In this document: one piece after another, positions 25,931-35,035 of the stretch
How positions within the stretch are numbered: position 1 is the first letter of the stretch
How the letters are laid out: each line of letters opens with the position of its first letter
NCBI GenBank assembly: GCA_965262505.1
Contig: CBDHFM010000030.1
Coordinates: 2,914,001 to 2,978,000, forward strand
Direction: 5' to 3'
DNA from: JACPPO01 sp965262505
GTDB taxonomy: Bacteria > Acidobacteriota > Vicinamibacteria > Vicinamibacterales > UBA2999
Length of the DNA: 64,000 bases
Notes under the pieces: generated by a model
What the model was told of the DNA's origin: nothing
The model's input: the letters and a program-made list of their open reading frames with translations, nothing else
The model's database searches: none
Program-made: the position numbers and the translations under genes

Positions 25931-27244
25931 TCACGATCCCAGCGTGACAGGGGCCTGAGGGTTCACGAACACCGTACGGCCTCCAATGAGCGTCGCCGCC
26001 ACGCCACCCCGCAGCTGCCAGCCGTCGAACGGCGTGTTTTTCGAGTGCGAGCGCAGCAGGTTCGCCTCGATCCGCACCTGGAGATCCGGCGCCAGAATCG
26101 TGACGTCTGCCGGGGTGCCTGGCGAGAGCGATCCGCCGGCCACACCGAGGATGCGCGCCGGATTCACCGACAGCAGTTCCACCAGGCGCGGGAGCCGGAT
26201 GACGCCGGCGTGCACGAGGCGATCCAGCGACAGCGACACAGCCGTCTCGAGGCCCACGATGCCGAACGGCGCCCGGTCGAACTCCACGTTCTTCTCGTCG
26301 TAGTGATGGGGCGCATGGTCGGTCGCGATGGCATCAACGCTGCCGTCGGCGATCCCGGAGAGCATGGCGTCTCGATCGGCGACCTCCCGCAGCGGCGGAT
26401 TCATCTTGACGTTGGTGTCGTAAGGAATCGGGGAGGCGAGCGACTCATCGGTCAGCGTGAAGTGATGTGGCGTGACCTCGCAGGTCACGCGAACGCCGGC
26501 CTCCTTGCCCTTCCGCACGGCCCGCAGCGAGGCGCGCGCACTCATGTGCGCGACGTGAAAGGCAGAGCCGGTCAGCTCCGACAGCAGGACACCGCGCTCC
26601 ACGCCCAGCGCTTCGCACGCGCCCGGCATCCCCCGCAATCCGAGCGTCGCCGCATGGTAGCCCTCGTGCGCCACGCCGTCGCCTTTGAGCGACCCGTCCT
26701 CGCAGTGCTCGATGACCGGCATCCCGAACATCCCGGCGTACTCCATGGCGCGCCGCAGCAGCAACGCCGTCGCCACAGGGCGCCCGTCGTCGGTAATGGC
26801 GACGCACCCGGCCTGCTTCAGCTCCGCGATGTCCGCCAGTAGTTCGCCTTCGGAGCCGCGTGAGACGGCTCCAATGGGATACACCCGCGCCAGACCCGCT
26901 TCCGCCGCCCTTGCAAGGATGAAGGACGTGACGTTCGCATCGTCGTTGACTGGGGTCGTATTCGGCATGCAGGCGACGGCTGTGAAGCCGCCAGCCACCG
27001 CCGAGGCTGTGCCGCTTGCCACGGTCTCCTTGTGCTCCTGCCCTGGCTCGCGAAGGTGGACGTGCATGTCGATGAAGCCGGGGCAGACGATGAATCCCCG
27101 CGGAATATCCACGACCGCCGTGCCATCCACGGAAAGGTCGCGGCCGACCGCACTGACGTGATCGCCGTCGAGCAGTACGTCATGCACCCCGTCGATCCCG
27201 TTGACGGGATCGACCACGCGGCCGCCTTTAAGCAGCCGTTTCAT
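25931..27244 (-). CDS. pyrC: Dihydroorotase
   Basis: This 437-residue type I dihydroorotase has CPGFIDMHVHLREPGQE (metal HxH), the hinge AVACMPNTTPVND, further ligands in PVIEHCED and FHVAHMSAR, and the catalytic aspartate in IATDHAPHHYDEKN. It closes N-carbamoyl-aspartate to dihydroorotate. All metal-site residues are present, so it is the catalytic enzyme and not an inactive PyrC-like subunit. It overlaps the end of pyrB by 17 bp, and the pyrB-pyrC order is typical of the operon. Confidence 0.95.
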   Translation of the reverse strand: MKRLLKGGRVVDPVNGIDGVHDVLLDGDHVSAVGRDLSVDGTAVVDIPRGFIVCPGFIDMHVHLREPGQEHKETVASGTASAVAGGFTAVACMPNTTPVNDDANVTSFILARAAEAGLARVYPIGAVSRGSEGELLADIAELKQAGCVAITDDGRPVATALLLRRAMEYAGMFGMPVIEHCEDGSLKGDGVAHEGYHAATLGLRGMPGACEALGVERGVLLSELTGSAFHVAHMSARASLRAVRKGKEAGVRVTCEVTPHHFTLTDESLASPIPYDTNVKMNPPLREVADRDAMLSGIADGSVDAIATDHAPHHYDEKNVEFDRAPFGIVGLETAVSLSLDRLVHAGVIRLPRLVELLSVNPARILGVAGGSLSPGTPADVTILAPDLQVRIEANLLRSHSKNTPFDGWQLRGGVAATLIGGRTVFVNPQAPVTLGS

Positions 27245-28211
27245 CTTCCACTCCTCCTGCCAGCAGATACAGGACCCCCATCCGCACGGCGACGCCGTTC
27301 GCCACCTGTTCGAGAATCACCGAATATGGGCCGTCGGCGACTTCCGATGCGATCTCCACTCCGCGGTTCATCGGCCCGGCGTGCATGATGATGACGTCCG
27401 GCCTGGCCAGGCGAACGCGCGCCTCGGTCATGCCGAACACCTTGAAGTACTCCCGCAGCGACGGGAAGAAGGCGCTCGCCATCCGCTCGAGCTGAATCCG
27501 CAGCAGCATGATCACGTCGGCATCCGCAACAGCTTCGTCGATGGCGCTCGTCGCGCGAACGCCAAAGCGTGTGATGTCGGTAGGCATCAGTGTCGGCGGC
27601 CCGCACACCCAGACGTCGGCGCCCATCTTCGTGAGTAGGTGAATGTTCGACCGCAGCACGCGACTGTGGAGCAGGTCGCCGACGATCGCCACCTTCAAGC
27701 CGGCCAGGCGCTTCTTCCGTTCGCGGATCGTGAAGGCGTCGAGCAGCGCCTGCGTCGGGTGCTCGTGCATCCCGTCGCCGGCGTTGATGATCGCCGATCG
27801 GCAGAGCCGCGACAGCAGGTGGCACGCGCCGGATGCGGAGTGGCGCACCACGATCATGTCGGGCTGCATCGCCTCGATGTTCAGCGCGGTGTCCGCGAGC
27901 GTTTCACCCTTCGTCACGCTGGAAGAGTCGCTGGCGATGTTGAGCGTGTCGGCGCTCAGCCGTTTTTCGGCTATCTCGAACGAGGTGCGCGTCCGCGTGC
28001 TCGGTTCGAAAAACAAGTTGACCACCGTCTTGCCGCGCAGCGCGGGGACCTTCTTGATCGCCCTCGACCCGATCTCCTTCATCGCTTCGGCAGTGTCGAG
28101 GATGAGCGAGATTTCGTCTGGCGCCAGATCCGCGATGCTCAGCAGGTCTTTGCTGCGGAGCACCGTCGCGGCCGGAGTCTCATTGCCTGGCGCGATAACC
28201 GGCACGCTCAT
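27228..28211 (-). CDS. pyrB: Aspartate carbamoyltransferase catalytic subunit
   Basis: From ATG 28211 (MSVPVIAPGN) this is 327 residues. Carbamoyl-phosphate site FFEPSTRTRTSFE, then HSASGACHLL, HPTQALLDAFTIRE and the GDLLHSRVLRSN segment identify an ATCase. It condenses carbamoyl phosphate and aspartate, the committed step of pyrimidine synthesis. No pyrI regulatory subunit gene is adjacent. The start overlaps the pyrR stop (ATGA). A longer upstream frame is excluded because it would run through pyrR. Confidence 0.95.
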   Translation of the reverse strand: MSVPVIAPGNETPAATVLRSKDLLSIADLAPDEISLILDTAEAMKEIGSRAIKKVPALRGKTVVNLFFEPSTRTRTSFEIAEKRLSADTLNIASDSSSVTKGETLADTALNIEAMQPDMIVVRHSASGACHLLSRLCRSAIINAGDGMHEHPTQALLDAFTIRERKKRLAGLKVAIVGDLLHSRVLRSNIHLLTKMGADVWVCGPPTLMPTDITRFGVRATSAIDEAVADADVIMLLRIQLERMASAFFPSLREYFKVFGMTEARVRLARPDVIIMHAGPMNRGVEIASEVADGPYSVILEQVANGVAVRMGVLYLLAGGVEDETAA

Positions 28212-28750
28212 GCGGTACCTCCTTCCTGCAGAATCACTTCTTCGCGATCGTCGCTCTCCTGCAGGCATACCTGGACGCTCTCCTCGGCGGAGGTCGGCAG
28301 GTTTTTCCCAACGTAATCGGCCTTGATCGGCAGCTCACGGTGGCCGCGGTCGACGAGCACGACCAGCTGGATGCCGAGAGGCCGGCCGAAATCGATGAGC
28401 GCGTCAAGGGCGGCCCGCGTTGTCCGGCCCGTATACAGCACGTCATCGACCAGCAGGATCTTGCGGTCGTCGATAGAAAACGGAATCTCCGTGCGCCGCA
28501 CGAGCGGCTGCGGTCCGACGGTATGGCGCATCAGGTCATCCCGATACAGCGTGATGTCGAGCGCGCCGGTGGGGACGTCGTGGCCGGTGATCTCGTGCAG
28601 ACTCCGCGCCAACCGGCGCGCCAGGTGCACGCCGCGCGTACGCACGCCGACCAGGGCGAGGTCTTCTACGCCTCTGTTGCGTTCGACGATTTCGTGGGCG
28701 ATGCGGGTGAGGGTGCGGGCAATCCGATCCGCATCCATGACGACTGGCAT
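28208..28750 (-). CDS. pyrR: PyrR bifunctional regulator / uracil phosphoribosyltransferase
   Basis: From ATG 28750 (MPVVMDADRIART) this is 180 residues. The PRTase loop LLVDDVLYTGRTTRAALDAL and the PyrR-type LVGVRTRGVHLARRLA and HRELPIKADYVGKNLPT are clear. In Firmicutes the protein binds pyr leader RNA and attenuates transcription in response to UMP. Here it heads the leftward pyr operon, so autoregulation through the 28751-28861 spacer is likely but unproven. Confidence 0.93.
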   Translation of the reverse strand: MPVVMDADRIARTLTRIAHEIVERNRGVEDLALVGVRTRGVHLARRLARSLHEITGHDVPTGALDITLYRDDLMRHTVGPQPLVRRTEIPFSIDDRKILLVDDVLYTGRTTRAALDALIDFGRPLGIQLVVLVDRGHRELPIKADYVGKNLPTSAEESVQVCLQESDDREEVILQEGGTA

Positions 28751-28861
28751 ATGGCACCTCTTTGCGATCTCCCGGACCGCAATTAAAGAGTCGAGCGAGT
28801 ATAGCACTTACGAACCTGTGGCTGGCTCAGGCCCCCCGAACCGACTGATATACTTCGAGCA
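28751..28861. promoter_or_regulatory. Divergent pyr promoter region
   Basis: The 111-bp spacer separates leftward pyrR from rightward pyrK. It holds two TATACT hexamers in opposite orientation: rightward at 28849-28854, just 7 bp before the pyrK ATG, and leftward at 28803-28798, about 50 bp before the pyrR start. Neither has a good -35 box by eye. The rightward transcript would be almost leaderless, leaving no room for a PyrR attenuator on that side. Confidence 0.4.
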
Positions 28862-29698
28862 ATGCCCGTCGATATCGAGGCACGGGTTATCGCCAACACG
28901 CGCCTCTCCCCGGATTACAACGTCATCGCCCTCGCCGCCCCCGACATTGCCTCCGCCAGCGCCTCCGGCCAGTTCGTCATGGTCAAGCTCGGCCACGGGT
29001 CGACGCCGCTGCTACGGCGGCCATTCTCGGTGTTTGAGGTGCTGCGCACGAACGGGCGGATTGACGGCCTGACGTTGCTGAGCAAGCGAGTGGGCGCGAC
29101 GACGGACATGTTGTTCGAGGCGGTCGAAGGCGACGTCGTCTCATGCCTCGGGCCCCTCGGCCGTCCATTCGAGCTGGTCGATCCGCCTGCCGAAGCCTGG
29201 ATGGTGGCCGGGGGCGTCGGGCTGGCGCCGTTTGCCACGCTCGCCGAGGCGCTCGGTGGTCGCGGTGTGGCGGTCACGCTCTTGTATGGCGCGCGCAGTG
29301 GCGGCGAGCTTTTCTATCTCGACTGGTTTCAGGCTCGGGGCGTGCGCCTGGTGCTGGCGACAGAAGACGGCAGCACGGGAGACCATGGGCGGGTCACCGT
29401 GCCCCTCGAGCGCGAGCTGCGGGAGGCAGCCGGAAACCCCCAGTCCGCTAAGCAGTTCTCCGCGCGCGACGTCATGGTCTACGCGTGCGGTCCCGAGCCG
29501 ATGCTCGAGGCTGTGGCACACGTCGCAACGAAGTACGGCCGGCCGTCGCAGGTGTCGGTGGAACGCGTGATGGGATGCGGCCTGGGCGGCTGCTACAGCT
29601 GCGTGATCCCGGTGCGGGACGGCCGCGACGGTCGGCACTACGTCAGGTCGTGCATCGGCGGCCCAGTCTTCCCCGGCGCCGACATCGTGTGGGACTAG
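28862..29698 (+). CDS. pyrK: Dihydroorotate dehydrogenase B electron-transfer subunit
   Basis: The 278-residue iron-sulfur flavoprotein starts with an FAD-binding barrel (PLLRRPFSVFEV), an NAD-binding fold (AGGVGLAPFATLAEAL, LYGARSGGELFYL) and a C-terminal 2Fe-2S site with cysteines in MGCGLGGCYSCVIPV and YVRSCIGGPVF. It passes electrons from PyrD to NAD, so the PyrD here is of the class 1B type. One base separates it from pyrD. Confidence 0.92.
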   Translation: MPVDIEARVIANTRLSPDYNVIALAAPDIASASASGQFVMVKLGHGSTPLLRRPFSVFEVLRTNGRIDGLTLLSKRVGATTDMLFEAVEGDVVSCLGPLGRPFELVDPPAEAWMVAGGVGLAPFATLAEALGGRGVAVTLLYGARSGGELFYLDWFQARGVRLVLATEDGSTGDHGRVTVPLERELREAAGNPQSAKQFSARDVMVYACGPEPMLEAVAHVATKYGRPSQVSVERVMGCGLGGCYSCVIPVRDGRDGRHYVRSCIGGPVFPGADIVWD

Positions 29699-29699
29699 C

Positions 29700-30641
29700 A
29701 TGACAGACCTCTCCGTCCAGATCGGATCCCTCAGGCTCGCGAATCCCGTGATCGCCGCCAGCGGGTGTTTCGGCTATGGCGTCGAGTACGCCGACGTGGT
29801 CGACCTGTCGCTGCTGGGCGGCGTGGCGGTCAAGGGCCTGTTTCTCGCCGAGCGCCAGGGGCATCCGCCGGAGCGGATCGTCGAAACTCCGGCCGGAATG
29901 CTCAACGCCATCGGACTCCAGGGCATCGGTGTTCACCGGTTCATCAAGGAACAGCTGCCGGAGCTGCGCCAGCGCCGTGCCACCGTCATCGTCAACATCT
30001 GCGGCAGCACGCTCGACGAATATGTCGAGCTGGCACGCGTCTTGTCGGATGCGGATGGCGTTGGCGCACTCGAGATCAATATTTCGTGTCCGAACATCAA
30101 GGAAGGCGGCATCACGTTCGGGTCCAGCCTGAACGGTACCTTTGACGTGGTCAGCGCCGTGAGGAAGGTGACCCGCCTCCCCGTGTTTCCGAAATTGACG
30201 CCGAACGTGACGGATGTCGCCTCGTTCGCCCGTGCCTCGGAGGAGGCGGGCGCTGACGCGGTCTCGCTGGTCAACACGTTTCTCGCCATGGTCATCGACG
30301 TGGAGACACGACGGCCGACGCTCTCAAACATCGTCGGCGGGCTGAGCGGGCCGGCGATACGGCCGATCGCGGTGCGCATGGTGTACGAGTGCCGCGGCGC
30401 GGTGAAGATTCCGGTGATCGGGATGGGCGGCATCGCGTCGGCGCGCGATGCGCTGGAGTTCCTGATCGCCGGCGCCACCGCCGTGCAGGTCGGCACCGCC
30501 AACTTCGTCGACCCGTTTATCTGGATAAAGCTCCTGGACGGACTTCGCGAGTATCTCGAGCGCCACGACATTCCGCGCGTCAGCGACCTGACGGGCACGA
30601 TTGACACGAGCGCCCGCAACAAGCAGTGGACAAGCTCCTAG
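29700..30641 (+). CDS. pyrD: Dihydroorotate dehydrogenase, class 1B catalytic subunit
   Basis: This 313-residue FMN barrel enzyme has NPVIAASGCFGYGVEYADV, NAIGLQGIGVHRF, NISCPNIKEGG with the catalytic-site cysteine, FPKLTPNVTDV, and the phosphate-binding IPVIGMGGIASARDALEFL and VQVGTANF. The class 1B assignment follows from adjacent pyrK. It oxidises dihydroorotate to orotate. It overlaps the pyrF start by 16 bp. Confidence 0.95.
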   Translation: MTDLSVQIGSLRLANPVIAASGCFGYGVEYADVVDLSLLGGVAVKGLFLAERQGHPPERIVETPAGMLNAIGLQGIGVHRFIKEQLPELRQRRATVIVNICGSTLDEYVELARVLSDADGVGALEINISCPNIKEGGITFGSSLNGTFDVVSAVRKVTRLPVFPKLTPNVTDVASFARASEEAGADAVSLVNTFLAMVIDVETRRPTLSNIVGGLSGPAIRPIAVRMVYECRGAVKIPVIGMGGIASARDALEFLIAGATAVQVGTANFVDPFIWIKLLDGLREYLERHDIPRVSDLTGTIDTSARNKQWTSS

Positions 30642-31345
30642 TCGCGCTCGACGTCGAGACCGGTCGAATAGCACTCGACCTGGCGTCGGCGCTCGAGGGC
30701 GTGGCCGGCGGATTCAAGATCGGCAGCCGCCTCTTCACGCGCGAGGGCCCTGAGCTCGTGCGCACGCTTGGCGCTTCGGGCGCCCGCGTCTTCCTCGACC
30801 TCAAGTTTCACGACATTCCGAACACGGTGGCGCAGGCCGTAGACGCCGCCGTGCACACCGGCGCCTGGATGATCAATGTCCATGCGTCCGGCGGCATATC
30901 GATGATGGAGGCGGCCGCTCGGGCTGGCCGCGAAGCCGCCGAGCGGCTGCGACAACCCCCACCCCTGCTGATTGCCGTCACCGTGCTCACGAGCATGGAC
31001 GAGGCCGGGCTGCGCGACACGGGGATCCAGCGCTCCCTGCTCGACCAGGTCGTCGCGCTGGCCCGCATGGCCCAGGTCGCCGGCCTGGATGGCGTGGTCG
31101 CATCCCCGCAGGAAACGGCATCGATTCGCAAGGCGTGCGGCGACCAGTTCACCATCGTCACGCCTGGAATCCGTGGCTCGTCGGCGGGTATCGAGCGAAA
31201 CGATCAGATGAGGACGATGGGGCCGGCGGAGGCGCTACAGGCTGGGGCGAGCTACATCGTGGTGGGAAGGCCGATCATCGCCGCGCCCGATCCCCGCGCT
31301 GCGGCGGAAGCCATAGCCGGCGAACTGGAGCGCGACGGGCACTAG
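30626..31345 (+). CDS. pyrF: Orotidine 5'-phosphate decarboxylase
   Basis: This 239-residue class I ODCase has the catalytic DLKFHDIPNTVAQA, followed by MINVHASGG, GVVASPQE, VTPGIRGSSAG and the phosphate-loop VVGRPIIAAPDPRAA. It makes UMP from OMP, the last step of the pathway laid out here. The start GTG 30626 lies inside pyrD, which points to coupled translation. A strong hairpin follows at 31394. Confidence 0.95.
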   Translation: MDKLLVALDVETGRIALDLASALEGVAGGFKIGSRLFTREGPELVRTLGASGARVFLDLKFHDIPNTVAQAVDAAVHTGAWMINVHASGGISMMEAAARAGREAAERLRQPPPLLIAVTVLTSMDEAGLRDTGIQRSLLDQVVALARMAQVAGLDGVVASPQETASIRKACGDQFTIVTPGIRGSSAGIERNDQMRTMGPAEALQAGASYIVVGRPIIAAPDPRAAAEAIAGELERDGH

Positions 31346-31393
31346 ATTCCAGCCTGGGTTCGGGCCGCGATCCAGAGGATTCCAAAGAACGAA

Positions 31394-31415
31394 GGGCGGG
31401 CCTGATGGCCCGCCC
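31394..31415. terminator. Hairpin between pyrF and pal
   Basis: GGGCGGGCC and GGCCCGCCC pair around a TGAT loop, followed on the + strand by a short pyrimidine-rich stretch (CTGCATTCCTCTTTA). It lies between convergent genes and can serve both. Confidence 0.6.
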
Positions 31416-31438
31416 CTGCATTCCTCTTTACCTAGTGG

Positions 31439-32023
31439 CTACTTGGCCGTGAAGACGAAGTGGCCCCGCCGGTTTCGCTGCCAGCAGGCCTCTGCCTGCT
31501 CGGTGCACTGCGGGCTTTCTTCGCCCCGCGTCGCGCCTAGCATCCGGTTAGCGGGAATCCCGAGATCCGCCAGGTAGTCTCTCACCGCAGCCGCACGGCG
31601 GTCGCCAAGGGCCAGGTTGTACTCGTTGGTGCCCCGCGAATCCGCATGGCCTTCGATCGTCACGCGCGTTGACGTCCAGCGACGCAGATAGTCGGCGTTA
31701 CTCTGGAGGACCGGCCGGGCGTCGTCCCTGATCGCCGACATGTCGTAGTCGAAGAACGCGTCTCCGAGAGGCATTTCGGCGTTCAACTCGGCCAGTGACT
31801 TCGCCGCGAAGATCTCGTCCTCCGTCGGTGGCGCTGGCGGCGGTTCGGGTGCCGGCGGCGGTGGCGGCGGGGGTGGGGGTGGGGGTGGCGGCGGCGGCGC
31901 CGCCGGAGGCGGTGGTGCCGGCGGAGGCGGCGCAGGAGGCGGCGTTTGCCTCGAGCAACTCGCCATCACGACAATAATCAGTAAGGCAACTGTTGTCAGC
32001 AGCACCGAGCGGCGCAATCTCAT
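31439..32023 (-). CDS. pal: Pal-type OmpA-domain lipoprotein with polyproline linker
   Basis: The 194-residue protein has a lipobox ending at C23 (VMASC), an unbroken proline/alanine tract at about residues 27-66, and an OmpA-like peptidoglycan-binding domain: GDAFFDYDMSAIRDDARPVL, IEGHADSRGTNEYNLAL and the closing RRGHFVFTAK. It anchors the outer membrane to peptidoglycan. No tol genes are adjacent. The long polyproline linker probably spans the periplasm as a stiff spacer. Confidence 0.88.
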   Translation of the reverse strand: MRLRRSVLLTTVALLIIVVMASCSRQTPPPAPPPPAPPPPAAPPPPPPPPPPPPPPPAPEPPPAPPTEDEIFAAKSLAELNAEMPLGDAFFDYDMSAIRDDARPVLQSNADYLRRWTSTRVTIEGHADSRGTNEYNLALGDRRAAAVRDYLADLGIPANRMLGATRGEESPQCTEQAEACWQRNRRGHFVFTAK

Positions 32024-32087
32024 GAGCGGATTCTCCTGCTCTTCCTAGCGTTTCGAGTCTGGAGCTTACGTCTGGATGCTTCCCATG

Positions 32088-32972
32088 TCAATCACCACCC
32101 CCTGGGACGGATCCGGCACTCGCACGGGGGGGGCAGGCGGGTCGCAGACGGACGCCCTCATTCAGGCTGCCCATCCTATACCCCTGCAGGTCGATTGCGA
32201 CCTGCTGGTAGCCAATCGCGCGGAGCTCCCGCACGATCTGGTCACGCACATCGGGATCGAGGGCGCGCGGCATCTCGTCGCGGCCAATCTCAAGCCGGGC
32301 GAGCGCGTCATGGTGCCGTACGCGGCATACGCGGAAGCCAAGACTTCTGAGCACGGCCTCGGCTCGCTCGATCATCCGGAGCTTGTCGCCCGTCACCTCG
32401 GAGTGGTACGGAATCCGCGACGAGAGGCACGCGGAGGCCGGTTCATCCCAGGTCGGCAGGCCGGCGAGGCGCGACAGTTCGCGAACGTCCGCCTTGGTCA
32501 AGCCCGATTCATCGAGCGGGCTGCGCACGCCGAACTCACACGCCGCCTTCCGTCCGGGCCGATAGTCGCTGCGATCGTCGGCATTGCTGCCGTCGACGAT
32601 CGACGCTATCCCGCGAGCCGCGGCAAGGCTGGAAAGCACCCCGTACAGCTCGTTCTTGCAGTAGTAACACCGATCGACCGGATTGGCGCGGTACTCCGGC
32701 CGTTCCATTTCCGCGGTACGGACGAACTCGTGACGCAAGCCGAAATCACGTGCGATCCGAAGGGCAAGCTGGCGATGATGGTCGGGATAGCTGGGGCTGT
32801 CGGCGGTGACGCAGAGTGCGCCGGGCCCGAGCACCTGGGTCGTGGCCCACGCGAGGTATGCGCTGTCCACCCCGCCGCTGAAGGCCACGATTACGGAATC
32901 GAACGAAGCAAGAAGGCCATGCAAGCGCTGCTCGCGGGAAGCCAGCACGGTCTCTGGAGCCTCAACCCTCAC
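32088..32972 (-). CDS. larE: LarE-type sacrificial sulfur transferase / PP-loop ATPase
   Basis: This 294-residue protein has the PP-loop FSGGVDSAYLAWA, then TADSPSYPDHHRQLA, the cysteine pair in DRCYYCKNELYG, VDGSNADDRSDYRPGRKAA and the LarE cysteine in EPASACLSSRIPY. LarE gives up a cysteine sulfur to build the nickel-pincer cofactor of lactate racemase. larA, larB and larC are not in the window, so the target here is uncertain. Its start overlaps the stop of the upstream zinc-ribbon gene (ATGA). Confidence 0.88.
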   Translation of the reverse strand: MRVEAPETVLASREQRLHGLLASFDSVIVAFSGGVDSAYLAWATTQVLGPGALCVTADSPSYPDHHRQLALRIARDFGLRHEFVRTAEMERPEYRANPVDRCYYCKNELYGVLSSLAAARGIASIVDGSNADDRSDYRPGRKAACEFGVRSPLDESGLTKADVRELSRLAGLPTWDEPASACLSSRIPYHSEVTGDKLRMIERAEAVLRSLGFRVCRVRHHDALARLEIGRDEMPRALDPDVRDQIVRELRAIGYQQVAIDLQGYRMGSLNEGVRLRPACPPRASAGSVPGGGD

Positions 32973-33217
32973 TCGTCCTCTTTGTCATTCTCGTCGTCCT
33001 CGTCGTCCTCGTCGTCCTCGTCGTCCTCGTCCTCGTCGTCGTCCTCGTTGTCGACGTCGTCGATGTCATCATCGTCGTCCTCGTCGTCGGCGAAATCGAG
33101 TTCGTCGGCGCCCAACAGTACAAGGTTCTTCCCGCACTCGGGACAACTCAAGGTATCGCCCTCTTCGTGGTCGGACGTGTCGATGTCGTCGAATTCACAC
33201 TCGGGGCAGGTCGCCAT
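32969..33217 (-). CDS. Small zinc-ribbon protein with Asp/Glu tail, coupled to larE
   Basis: From ATG 33217 this is 82 residues: MATCPECEFDDID, then TLSCPECGKNLVLL (two CPEC knuckles about 22 apart, a zinc ribbon), then a tail of some 40 residues almost purely aspartate and glutamate. The build recalls LysW amino-group carrier proteins, but the tail lacks the EDWGE end that carries the substrate in LysW. The tail is encoded by a GAC/GAG triplet tract with perfect 9-bp units. Its stop overlaps the larE start, so a joint function is likely. Confidence 0.7.
   Translation of the reverse strand: MATCPECEFDDIDTSDHEEGDTLSCPECGKNLVLLGADELDFADDEDDDDDIDDVDNEDDDEDEDDEDDEDDEDDENDKEDE
32992..33027. repeat. 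9-bp tandem repeat (CGTCGTCCT) x4 inside the acidic tail
   Basis: Four perfect copies of CGTCGTCCT run from 32992 to 33027, and less regular copies extend to about 33090. On the coding strand they read as Asp/Glu codons. Copy number could vary by slippage in multiples of three codons without breaking the frame. Confidence 0.8.
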
Positions 33218-33440
33218 TCTGGCTCCATGCAGCTGTACGGCCGCGCTCCAGGATCGTGGACTTGCCGTATCCCTAAGTGGACCAGCACGTTCCCGCAACG
33301 GTCGGATTATAGCGAGATCCCGGCGATCTCCGCAACGCTCACGGAGCGTGTCCGACGACTCCTCCGATGCATTTATCGTCGCCTGCGATTACGTGCGGCG
33401 TTGCGCGTCTTCAGCGGCCCCGGAAGCGTGACGGGGCGCA

Positions 33441-33602
33441 CTAGCAGTCCGTGGTGAAAGTCCGGCGTCGCACCGAGACGAGCGAGGCGCCTCGAGGACA
33501 AGGCGCGACGACCGAGAATACCGCCTGTATTTGAAGGAGGAGCAACGCAGGCCACGAGGATGCATCGTTCGTCGAATGCAGGCGACCTTTAACCACGGGC
33601 TG

Positions 33603-33606
<4 letters not shown>
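33441..33606. mobile_element. 166-bp MITE sharing ends with the 0-1.5 kb IS
   Basis: The left end reads CTAG then CAGTCCGTGGTGAAAG; the right end in reverse reads CTAG then CAGCCCGTGGTTAAAGG. The right end matches the left end of the IS at 19-1493 over some 23 bases. There is no coding capacity. It is a non-autonomous derivative movable by that transposase. Its right-hand CTAG is also the target of the adjacent IS701. Confidence 0.8.

Positions 33607-35031
<1,425 letters not shown>

Positions 35032-35035
<4 letters not shown>

Noticed and set aside
25237..31345. A pyrI regulatory subunit or carAB genes in the pyr region
   Set aside because: None found; every frame of suitable size is assigned to another gene.
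32984..33090. CRISPR-like or minisatellite array
   Set aside because: 9-bp units without spacers that encode an in-frame acidic tail; a coding tandem repeat.
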